A stretch of 64,000 nucleotides of DNA from Corynebacterium stationis (GTDB lineage Bacteria > Actinomycetota > Actinomycetes > Mycobacteriales > Mycobacteriaceae). Position 1 is the stretch's first letter. The number at the start of each line of letters is the position of its first letter. Under the pieces are notes generated by a model. The model was not told the DNA's origin. It worked only from the letters and a program-made list of their open reading frames with translations, and did no database searches. The position numbers and the translations under genes are program-made. Positions 27,101 to 33,929 of the stretch are shown here, piece by piece. The stretch lies in assembly GCF_001941345.1 (NCBI RefSeq), contig NZ_CP009251.1, forward strand, positions 2,744,768-2,808,767. Reading direction: 5' to 3'.

Positions 27101-27964
27101 ATGACTACAACCCGTGATGGCGCTAGCCGCTTTGAAGCACTATTTGCTGCACTTGATGAGAAGAACGAAGGTGCATTCGTCCCTTTCCTCATGCTCAATG
27201 ACCCGACGGCTGAAGACAGCATGGAAATCATCCGCACCGTCGTCGAAGCAGGCGCTGACGTCCTCGAACTTGGCGTTCCTTTCTCCGACCCAGTTGCTGA
27301 CGGCCCAACCATTCAGGGCTCACACATCCGCGCTCTGGACAATGGCGCAACCGTTGATAATTCCCTGAACCTAGTTCGCCAAATCCGCGAAGAGTTCCCT
27401 GATACTCCCGTCGGCATGCTCATCTACGGCAACGTTCCCTTTACCCGTGGGCTAGATAAGTTCTACGAGGAATTTGGTGCTGCTGGCGCTGATGCCATCC
27501 TGATCCCGGATGTTCCAGTCCGAGAAGGCGCACCCTTTGCCGCCGCTGCTGAGAAGGCTGGGGTAGCTCCAGTATTCATCGCTCCGGCCCGTGCTTCAGA
27601 GCGCACCCTCGAAGGCGTTGCTAAGTACTCTAAGGGCTACATTTACGCTGTCTCCCGCGATGGAGTAACCGGTACAGAGCAAGAGTCCCAAACTCTTGGC
27701 CTCGACGAGGTAGTTGCCAATATCCACCGTTATAACGGTGCCCCAGCTCTTCTCGGCTTTGGTATTTCTACGCCAGAGCACGTTGCCGAAGCGATCGCCG
27801 CTGGCGCCGCTGGCGCGATTAGCGGCTCAGCAATCACCAAGATTGTCAACGGTTACGTTTCACGTGAAACAGAGGATTCTCCCGCCGTCATTACCAACAT
27901 GGAAGCTCTGAAGAAAGAAATCACGGAATACGTCTCCGCGATGAAAGCTGCGACCAAGAAATAA
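27101..27964 (+). CDS. trpA: tryptophan synthase alpha chain
   Basis: 287 residues. Cleaves indole-3-glycerol phosphate to indole. Catalytic Glu in DVLELGVPFSDPVADGP (preceded by FVPFLMLNDP), second acid in ILIPDVPVREG, and the phosphate site FGISTPEHVAEAIAAGAAGAISGSAI. The C-terminal stretch GYVSRETEDSPAV, absent from E. coli TrpA, is partly encoded by a parS site. Last gene of the operon, followed by a strong terminator. Confidence 0.97.
   Translation: MTTTRDGASRFEALFAALDEKNEGAFVPFLMLNDPTAEDSMEIIRTVVEAGADVLELGVPFSDPVADGPTIQGSHIRALDNGATVDNSLNLVRQIREEFPDTPVGMLIYGNVPFTRGLDKFYEEFGAAGADAILIPDVPVREGAPFAAAAEKAGVAPVFIAPARASERTLEGVAKYSKGYIYAVSRDGVTGTEQESQTLGLDEVVANIHRYNGAPALLGFGISTPEHVAEAIAAGAAGAISGSAITKIVNGYVSRETEDSPAVITNMEALKKEITEYVSAMKAATKK
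27856..27871. other. parS: parS site (in trpA)
   Basis: CGTTTCACGTGAAACA, 15 of 16 bases of the palindromic consensus. Encodes Val-Ser-Arg-Glu-Thr, as in the trpCF copy 2.6 kb away. Confidence 0.88.
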
Positions 27965-28020
27965 AAAAGAAGCCTGGTTCCTTCTTACCTCTTTCAAGAG
28001 GAAGGAACCAGGCTTTTGTT
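27963..28020. terminator. bidirectional terminator after trpA
   Basis: Perfect 15-bp stem (27970-27984 with 28001-28015), with a secondary CTCTT/AAGAG stem in its loop, flanked by AAAAAA and TTTTGTT. Serves trpA and the convergent symporter gene. Confidence 0.92.
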
Positions 28021-28055
28021 ATGCCGATTTTCGATCAGACCTGTACCCTAAAGAG

Positions 28056-29336
28056 CTACTTTTCCGCGTGCTTTCCAGAGCCAGTTTCAGCATCAACGCC
28101 TTCAATAAACTCAGCCTCGTAGCCCTCTCCACCCAGGAAGTTATCTGGGTCATCAGCATCGACCATCTTATTCTTAGCAAAGCGGTCAACGATCATGGCG
28201 ATTGCACCGTCACCGGTTACATTCGCTGCGGTGCCGAAGGAGTCGACCGCGATGTAGGCGGCAATCATCAAAGCGACCATGGAATCATCGAAGCCCATCA
28301 TGCTTTGCATCAGACCAACTGCCACCATGACTGCGCCACCTGGAACACCCGGTGCGGCAATCATCATTACGCCCAGCAGCAGAATGAATCCTGCTGCCGT
28401 CGTCAGGCTAACGTTCAGTCCAGCCAGGTAGACGACTGCAAAGCCATACAACGTCAGCTTGATCATCGAGCCCGATAGGTGAATGGTCGCGCACAGAGGA
28501 ATAACAAAACCGGCAATCGGCTTGGAAATTCCGTTGTTCAGTGCGGCCCTGTGAGTAACTGGAATGGTAGCTGCAGATGAAGAAGTACCCAACGCGGTAA
28601 AGTACGCAGGCAACATGATGCGCAATGCTTTAAATGGGTTGCGCTTGGCAATTGCGCCTGCCACAACGTACTGCAAGATCAGGTACGCAATGGTCATGAC
28701 GACTGACAGGATTAACACCTTCGCAAAGGCAGAAAGCACATCGAGCAGGTTGCCATTCATACCCAGGCCGAGGAACATACCAAAGATATAGATTGGCAAT
28801 AGTGGGATGACAAATCCCCAGATTACTTTGATGACAATAGCTTCCAGCTCGCGCGAAGCGTTGTAAATGGTCTCTGCTTTGACTGCAGTCATTGCAACGC
28901 CGACACAGAAAGCCAGCAGCAAGGCCGTCATAACCTCAAAAGGTGCAGGCATTTCGACTTCGAAGTAAGGTGTCAACGAGCCTTCATCGATGTCGGATAC
29001 ATCCAATCCGAGCGACTGGTTACCAAGCAATAGTGGATAGAGCAGCTTTGCGGTAATGAGCGCAATAGCGCCGGCAATAATGGTCGAACCATAAGCAATA
29101 GCAGTGGTATATCCCAACCACTTTCCGGCACCTTTTCCTAGACCAGCAATCGCTGGCGAGATGAGCGCAAAAATCAAGACCGGAATGAAGAAGTTCAGGA
29201 AGTTGCTGAACAGCCCATTGAATGTCGCGAAAATGCGCCCTAGCCATTCTGGGGCAAAAAGACTTACAATAATGCCAAGAACAATCGCGATGACGATCTT
29301 GAACAACAGTGAGTCTGTCACTTTTGACTTAGACAT
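28056..29336 (-). CDS. dicarboxylate/amino acid:cation symporter (DAACS family)
   Basis: About 426 residues with 8-10 membrane segments and two re-entrant loop motifs of the glutamate/dicarboxylate symporters: the serine-rich GTSSSAATIPVT and the later GVMMIAAPGVPGGAVMVAVG. The family imports glutamate, serine/threonine or C4-dicarboxylates with Na+ or H+; the motif does not settle which. The ATG at 29336 is preferred to an in-frame TTG at 29345. Convergent with the trp operon; monocistronic. Confidence 0.9.
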   Translation of the reverse strand: MSKSKVTDSLLFKIVIAIVLGIIVSLFAPEWLGRIFATFNGLFSNFLNFFIPVLIFALISPAIAGLGKGAGKWLGYTTAIAYGSTIIAGAIALITAKLLYPLLLGNQSLGLDVSDIDEGSLTPYFEVEMPAPFEVMTALLLAFCVGVAMTAVKAETIYNASRELEAIVIKVIWGFVIPLLPIYIFGMFLGLGMNGNLLDVLSAFAKVLILSVVMTIAYLILQYVVAGAIAKRNPFKALRIMLPAYFTALGTSSSAATIPVTHRAALNNGISKPIAGFVIPLCATIHLSGSMIKLTLYGFAVVYLAGLNVSLTTAAGFILLLGVMMIAAPGVPGGAVMVAVGLMQSMMGFDDSMVALMIAAYIAVDSFGTAANVTGDGAIAMIVDRFAKNKMVDADDPDNFLGGEGYEAEFIEGVDAETGSGKHAEK

Positions 29337-29511
29337 TGTTTTCAATTCTTTAAACGTGCTGCGGCGGGGATCTACCTACTCACAACTATTCGACAGGGGC
29401 TCGCCGCTAACAGGCTGTATTACCTGTCAAGCGACACGGCACTAACTTTAGCCCACGCCGGAACCTTTCCGACAGTTACTGTTTGGGTATTTTCGCCGAG
29501 CCGGGATTACA

Positions 29512-29991
29512 ATGACCGTCATGGTCGATGTTGGTATTATCATGTTGATTTTCGCCGTGTATTGGCTGGTTTTTGGCGGTTTAGCTACCGCCCGCCGACT
29601 ACCGGGAAACAAGTATTTTGGATTGCGTATCCCAGATGTACGCAAGTCCAAAGAAGCCTGGGACGGCTCGCACGTCGTGGCTGGCCCAGTCTGGATCCTC
29701 GCTGGCGTCTCTTTCCTCTTTGGCGCACTCGTTGCATTCCGAGCCTCGGGCTGGATGTGGCTGATCCCCGTCGCCACCGTTCTCATCGCAATTGTTGCAA
29801 TCTCGGTCGGTTCTAACCTTGGCGCGCGGGCAGCCCACCTGTACACGCTTAAAGATCAAGAGGAGAACGGCGGCTGCAACTCCGAAGGTGGCTGCAGCTG
29901 TGGCTCCGGCGGATGCGGTTCTTCTACAGAAGCTCCACAAGTTGATATGGATGCACTCCGCAACGCGGTCAAAAATGTAGAAGGCGTCTAA
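29512..29991 (+). CDS. SdpI-like small membrane protein with cysteine-rich tail
   Basis: 159 residues. Three membrane segments with the SdpI/YhfL-type cytoplasmic signature ATARRLPGNKYFGLRIPDVRKSKEAWDGSH between the first and second. SdpI gives immunity to the SdpC toxin in Bacillus; distant homologues are widespread with unclear roles. The C-terminal tail is unusual: GGCNSEGGCSCGSGGCG, four Cys in a Gly-rich run (about residues 122-138), suggesting metal binding or a structural role. Start ATG 29512 or 29521. Confidence 0.8.
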   Translation: MTVMVDVGIIMLIFAVYWLVFGGLATARRLPGNKYFGLRIPDVRKSKEAWDGSHVVAGPVWILAGVSFLFGALVAFRASGWMWLIPVATVLIAIVAISVGSNLGARAAHLYTLKDQEENGGCNSEGGCSCGSGGCGSSTEAPQVDMDALRNAVKNVEGV

Positions 29992-30016
29992 TACGCCCCA
30001 ACACATTCGAAAAATT

Positions 30017-30044
30017 ATCCCGGTACTTTGTATCGGGATTTTTT
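30017..30044 (+). terminator. terminator after the SdpI-like gene
   Basis: ATCCCG / CGGGAT 6-bp stem with an 11-base loop followed by TTTTTT, 25 bp after the stop codon. Confidence 0.75.
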
Positions 30045-30121
30045 GATCCCGATCTCGGAATCACAACACTTCGTGTACACACTAATGACAAGGACACACA
30101 TACAATCTCAAATCCGCAGTG

Positions 30122-30176
30122 ACGCAGATAACATTTGCGTTATAGTTGGCGTGATACCTCGACAGCCAGGGTATCA
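30122..30176. promoter_or_regulatory. two inverted repeats upstream of adhA-like gene
   Basis: ACGCA-N9-TGCGT at 30122-30140 and TGATACC-N11-GGTATCA at 30152-30176, 60-110 bp before the start. Their spacing and symmetry fit dimeric regulator sites. adhA of C. glutamicum is controlled by several regulators; which would bind here is unknown. Confidence 0.45.
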
Positions 30177-30235
30177 AATTCGCGACAACCACAACTTCAC
30201 CAAGAAGAGGCCGAAAGTCAGATAGGAGTGGCTCG

Positions 30236-31273
30236 ATGTCTGCCGCTGAATCCCAAACTTTTAATGCTGCTGTTGTTGAAAAATTTGGCCAGGAAGTCAC
30301 AGTCAAAGAGATTGGCCTCCCACAACCTGGCCCCAATCAAGCACTGGTTAAGGTGCTTACCTCTGGAATTTTCCATACGGATCTCCACGCGCTTGAGGGC
30401 GACTGGCCGGTAAAACCTGAACCACCATTTGTACCTGGACATGAAGGTGTCGGGGAAGTAGTCGAACTGGGCCCTGGGGAGCATGACGTCAATGTTGGAG
30501 ACATCGTCGGCAACGCTTGGTCATGGTCCGCTCGTGGCACTTGTGAATTCTGCATTACAGGTCGAGAGACCCATTGTCCCGATGCCGAATATGGAGGCTA
30601 TACCCAGAACGGCTCCTTTGGCGAGCACATGCTGGTCGACACGCGCTATGCTGCCCGCATCCCAGAGGGAGTCGACTACCTAGAAGCAGCTCCCATCCTA
30701 TGCGCTGGGGTGACCGTCTATAAAGCCCTCAAGCAGTCCGAGGCACGCCCAGGTCAATTTATGGTAATTTCCGGCATTGGCGGCTTAGGGCATATTGCTG
30801 TGCAATACGCCGTAGCGATGGGTCTACGTGTTATCGCAGTAGATATTGCAACCGAAAAGCTAGACCTAGCATCTAGACTCGGTGCTGAATATACCGTCAA
30901 CGCGGGTGACGAAGATCCTGGCTCAGCTGTGCAGAAATACACCGAAGGCGGATCCCATGGCGTATTGGTTACAGCAGTCCACGAAGCAGCATTTGGGCAA
31001 GCGCTGGACATGGCACGCAGCGGCGGCACAATCGTCTTCAACGGCCTGCCACCTGGAGAATTTCCTGCATCTGTATTCGACATCGTGTTCCGAGGATTAA
31101 CTATCCGCGGATCCCTGGTAGGCACTCGACAAGATATGACGGAGGCGTTGGACTTCTTTGCTCGCGGTTTAATTAAACCTACCGTTACTGAATGCTCACT
31201 TGATGATGTCAACGATGTCTTTGAGCGAATGCGTAACGGCCAGATCGACGGTCGGGTAGCGATCCGGTACTAA
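30236..31273 (+). CDS. adhA: AdhA-type zinc alcohol dehydrogenase lacking two zinc-ligand cysteines
   Basis: 345 residues, full length and highly similar to corynebacterial AdhA (alcohol oxidation to aldehyde with NAD+). The catalytic-domain GHE motif (68-70), Cys156 and the Rossmann motif ISGIGGLGHIAVQYA are intact. But the catalytic zinc Cys is Phe46 (SGIFHTDLH instead of SGICHTDLH; codon TTC), and the first structural zinc Cys is Arg100 (SARGTCEFC; codon CGT). Each needs only one base change from a Cys codon (TGC, TGT). The other three structural cysteines (103, 106, 114) remain. The reading frame is open, so this may be an early missense-decayed gene or a protein with another role. The gene symbol reflects homology, not activity. 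Confidence 0.85.
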   Translation: MSAAESQTFNAAVVEKFGQEVTVKEIGLPQPGPNQALVKVLTSGIFHTDLHALEGDWPVKPEPPFVPGHEGVGEVVELGPGEHDVNVGDIVGNAWSWSARGTCEFCITGRETHCPDAEYGGYTQNGSFGEHMLVDTRYAARIPEGVDYLEAAPILCAGVTVYKALKQSEARPGQFMVISGIGGLGHIAVQYAVAMGLRVIAVDIATEKLDLASRLGAEYTVNAGDEDPGSAVQKYTEGGSHGVLVTAVHEAAFGQALDMARSGGTIVFNGLPPGEFPASVFDIVFRGLTIRGSLVGTRQDMTEALDFFARGLIKPTVTECSLDDVNDVFERMRNGQIDGRVAIRY

Positions 31274-31311
31274 CACTGACTGACAGCCATCCCAATATTG
31301 GTCCCAAAGAA

Positions 31312-31349
31312 GATGCCACGCTGCGTACACCAAGTACGGGCGTGGCATC
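31312..31349 (+). terminator. hairpin after adhA-like gene
   Basis: GATGCCACGC (31312-31321) pairs with GCGTGGCATC (31340-31349), with a nested CGTAC/GTACG stem. No U-tract follows, so termination is not certain. Confidence 0.5.
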
Positions 31350-31447
31350 TCACTGTTGTATGAGCGCATCGAATTCCTCAGCCGGTAGACTTTCACAACA
31401 GGAAAAATTGATTTTCACGCGAACAGGACTGAGGTACTAACCCGCTC

Positions 31448-31472
31448 TAATAGCGTCACTGTGACGCTATTA
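31448..31472. repeat. 25-bp perfect palindrome
   Basis: TAATAGCGTCAC and GTGACGCTATTA flank a single T. Twelve-base arms with no mismatch, in a gene-free region. Confidence 0.85.
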
Positions 31473-31592
31473 AGTACGGACTACCACCGCTTTTCAAGCC
31501 GAGAAAATTTACCTATTCCAAAACGTTAACTATAGATCTTAGCAATGATTGAATAACTCATATTACGACCAAACTGTCTGCGATAGGGGAGA

Positions 31593-31703
31593 ATGCGCGA
31601 ATTCGTTGGCGAACCGATCTTTAAGGTTGTCTTTAATGGGATTGCTCAACCATTGATATGTTCTATACTCGCATTTGCCCAAGGTGCAGGTGCCCTATCC
31701 TAA
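31593..31703 (+). CDS. possible small ORF, 36 residues
   Basis: ATG with GGGGAGA directly upstream; encodes a mostly hydrophobic peptide (starts MREFVGEPIFKVV, ends FAQGAGALS). No homologue recognised; the spacing to the purine run is short. May not be a gene. Confidence 0.2.
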   Translation: MREFVGEPIFKVVFNGIAQPLICSILAFAQGAGALS

Positions 31704-31977
31704 AGAACACGTATAGATGATCCTGGGAGACGCTGAATAGAAATTCTCTGTGGAATGCACGCAACGTGCGACTGCGCTCCCGACGGGCGCTGGATTACTA
31801 CGTTGTTATTTTACACGAGAAGACTTTAACAACAACAGCCCCAGCCTCCACAGCTTAGAGCAGCGGGGATAGCGAGCCAAAGAGTTAACTGCGTAACAAT
31901 ATAAAGGTTTCTGCCAATCTCCTGCCCAAGTAGCCAATAAGGAAGATATCTACCGCTGAGTAAGGGATGATGGAGAC

Positions 31978-32574
31978 ATGAATAAGTCCGTAGCTATTAC
32001 CGCACTCGCCGTTTCCGCCCTTGCGTTAGCTTCCTGTTCTACGGAAGCGTCTAATGACGACAGCGCGGACAATGGCGCCATGACCCAAACCGCCACCCAG
32101 GAGTCTCCGGAAACCACGGAGGAGACCTCAGAGGAAACCTCTGAGACCACCAGCGCCGAAGAATCCAGCTCTGAAACAACGAACACCGCCGCATCGAGCT
32201 CCGGTCGATTCGATGAAGCCGCTCTCAAGAGTGAACTAGAAGGCATGGGGTACCAGTGCGATGACGATGATGACTGCACCAAGACCGAAGGCGCCATCAT
32301 CTACGACGTCGATATCGATGATGATTCCGTAGACGTTGAAGTCCAGGGCAATGACGATCTTGATCAGCACTTTGAAACCATCCTGACCGATGTTGGAACT
32401 GCATTCGGAGAGTATGACTTCGGTGGGGCATCGTGGGATGAAATCCAGACTTGGGGCATCGAGGCCGGGGAAGATGAGGAAACCGTTCTCGGAAATGTTG
32501 AGCTAGAGCATGACCGCGGGGAAGACGATGGAATCCCATCCCGCGATCTCAGCGTAGAGCTCATCGAAAGCTAA
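31978..32574 (+). CDS. putative lipoprotein with acidic Ser/Thr/Glu-rich linker
   Basis: 198 residues. The signal peptide ends with the lipobox ALASC (Cys20), so the mature protein is predicted to be anchored outside the membrane. Residues 21-80 are low-complexity Glu/Thr/Ser, typical of surface-protein linkers. The C-terminal ~115 residues are strongly acidic (DDDDDC, DVDIDDDSVDVEV) and contain a Cys pair (CDDDDDC). I do not recognise the family. GGAGAC precedes the ATG. Confidence 0.8.
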   Translation: MNKSVAITALAVSALALASCSTEASNDDSADNGAMTQTATQESPETTEETSEETSETTSAEESSSETTNTAASSSGRFDEAALKSELEGMGYQCDDDDDCTKTEGAIIYDVDIDDDSVDVEVQGNDDLDQHFETILTDVGTAFGEYDFGGASWDEIQTWGIEAGEDEETVLGNVELEHDRGEDDGIPSRDLSVELIES

Positions 32575-32631
32575 ACCGCGTCGACTAGCCTACAGCGGAA
32601 AATACTCCTGGAGACCAGGTAAAATGAAATC

Positions 32632-33372
32632 ATGTCCGCTAACCCTGTCCGTCCCAATTGTGCGCGTCCGCATTCTTGTTCTTTAGATGTCCGTCTGGAT
32701 GCCATGGCGCGTTCACCGCTTACACGTGAACTCAAGCCCGAAGAACATCTAGATCTGGATTCCTTCGTCACGTCGTGGGCGTGGTCGGAGGGTGATCCGC
32801 TCATGCTGGCAGGGCAGAAGGTATCGGGTTCTTATCTCGTTGTGGCAGGTCGAGTACGGGTAGTGCGCGATACTATCGATGGCCGTGAGATCACCGTCGA
32901 CATTGCCTCGCCAGGAGATATCATTGGACCGCTAGAGACGAATCCTTCGTATGCGGTGGATTCAGCCTGGGCAATGGAAACCACCTGTGCGTTGTACCTA
33001 CCTGCGGACCGTCTCGCAGAAGTCATCGCTAGACACCCGGCTTTGGCAGTAGCAATTGTGCAAATGCAACACACGCGATTGGCGCAAGCACGAGATAGAG
33101 ATGTCAATCAAAGCGCCAAGACCGTTGTGCAGCGCGTAGCTACCGTTCTGCTTAGGCTCGATGCCAAATTGGGGGACTTGCGCCCAGACGGCAACAGCTT
33201 GCTGCAAGTACGCCTTCGACGCGACGATATCGCCGGGATGGCTGGGACAACGCTCGAGTCCACCTCGCGGGCCATGTCGCAAATGAAAAAAGATGGACTC
33301 ATCGACTCTGGACGGGAGTGGGTGTCCATCATCGATGCCCAAGCATTAGAGCGCATTGTCGATGGTGAATAA
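32632..33372 (+). CDS. Crp/Fnr-family transcriptional regulator (Fnr-type recognition helix)
   Basis: 246 residues: cyclic-nucleotide-binding-like beta-roll (about 45-130) and C-terminal winged HTH (about 190-235). The recognition helix reads TLESTSRAMSQ, giving the E--SR pattern that in FNR reads TTGAT half-sites. FNR-type boxes precede the next two genes. The N-terminus has Cys10 and Cys16 (NCARPHSC), with a third at 119; the four-Cys set of E. coli FNR is absent, so classical [4Fe-4S] binding is doubtful, though redox or metal sensing is possible. The beta-roll lacks an obvious cAMP-binding RE-S motif. Confidence 0.87.
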   Translation: MSANPVRPNCARPHSCSLDVRLDAMARSPLTRELKPEEHLDLDSFVTSWAWSEGDPLMLAGQKVSGSYLVVAGRVRVVRDTIDGREITVDIASPGDIIGPLETNPSYAVDSAWAMETTCALYLPADRLAEVIARHPALAVAIVQMQHTRLAQARDRDVNQSAKTVVQRVATVLLRLDAKLGDLRPDGNSLLQVRLRRDDIAGMAGTTLESTSRAMSQMKKDGLIDSGREWVSIIDAQALERIVDGE

Positions 33373-33386
33373 CAAGTTCTACGCTC

Positions 33387-33402
33387 TTTGATCTGCGTCA
33401 AA
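33387..33402. promoter_or_regulatory. FNR-type box upstream of the HMA chaperone gene
   Basis: TTTGATCTGCGTCAAA contains TTGAT-N4-GTCAA, one mismatch from the FNR consensus TTGAT-N4-ATCAA, 72 bp before the gene. Confidence 0.7.
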
Positions 33403-33473
33403 GAACCTTTCCTTACTTCGTCCTAACGTAGTAATTGCAAGCACGAAGAGAAGTGAAAGGAAGCTGAGAAGCC

Positions 33474-33710
33474 ATGACCACCCCAACCGCATTGAAGAAG
33501 ACCACCCTGCGCTCTGATGAATTCACCTGCCCAAGCTGCATCGCGAAAATCGAGAATAAGCTACGCAGCCTCGATGGTGTGGAGTCTGCAGAGGTGAAGT
33601 TCTCCTCGGGCCGCATCCTTGTGGAACACGACCCCGAAAAGGCGAGTGTCCGCGACCTCGTCGACGCCGTGGCGGAAGTCGGATACACGGCTAAGCCATC
33701 CGCTATCTAA
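33474..33710 (+). CDS. heavy-metal-associated (HMA) domain metallochaperone
   Basis: 78 residues forming a single HMA domain. The metal-binding motif is FTCPSCIAKIENKL (Cys19 and Cys22), followed by the conserved VESAEVKFSSGRILVEHD and VAEVGYTAKPS. Such proteins pass Cu(I) or related soft metals to a P1B ATPase; the ATPase encoded next lacks its own N-terminal HMA domain, so this small protein may replace it. It lies between a Crp/Fnr gene and the ATPase gene and has an FNR-type box in front. Confidence 0.88.
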   Translation: MTTPTALKKTTLRSDEFTCPSCIAKIENKLRSLDGVESAEVKFSSGRILVEHDPEKASVRDLVDAVAEVGYTAKPSAI

Positions 33711-33763
33711 GCAACCACCGGGCAGTAAGCGGAGAAACCGCAATTACTGACCGCTCATTGCAC

Positions 33764-33799
33764 AGCCTGTTCCTGACCATCATCAGGAACAGGCTTTTT
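33764..33799 (+). terminator. terminator after HMA chaperone gene
   Basis: Perfect 13-bp stem (33764-33776 with 33783-33795), 6-base loop, then TTTTTG. It separates the chaperone transcript from the ATPase gene, which has its own box and promoter. Confidence 0.93.
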
Positions 33800-33842
33800 G
33801 TATTTGCGGTGCGCATACCAACGAAAAGCAGTATCGCGAACA

Positions 33843-33856
33843 TTGATCTGGATCAA
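33843..33856. promoter_or_regulatory. FNR-type box upstream of the P1B ATPase gene
   Basis: TTGATCTGGATCAA matches the FNR consensus TTGAT-N4-ATCAA exactly, about 75-90 bp before the start. Confidence 0.8.
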
Positions 33857-33929
33857 GGAACCCCAACTGCCTTCGCCATAACGTTAAAGGTGACATCACA
33901 ACACCAGTGAGGGAAGGAACTTGAGAACA

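Larger units (their letters stand above)
31274..31977. other. 700-bp region without a convincing gene
   Basis: No long ORF. It holds a 10-bp-stem hairpin (31312-31349), a 25-bp perfect palindrome (31448-31472), one small ORF with a possible ribosome binding site (31593-31703), and a small TGCACG/CGTGCG hairpin near 31757-31771. No transposase remnant recognised. Confidence 0.6.

Noticed and set aside
31274..31977. Mobile element remnant or tRNA gene in the 700-bp gap
   Set aside because: No transposase-like frame, no terminal repeats with target duplications and no cloverleaf were seen.
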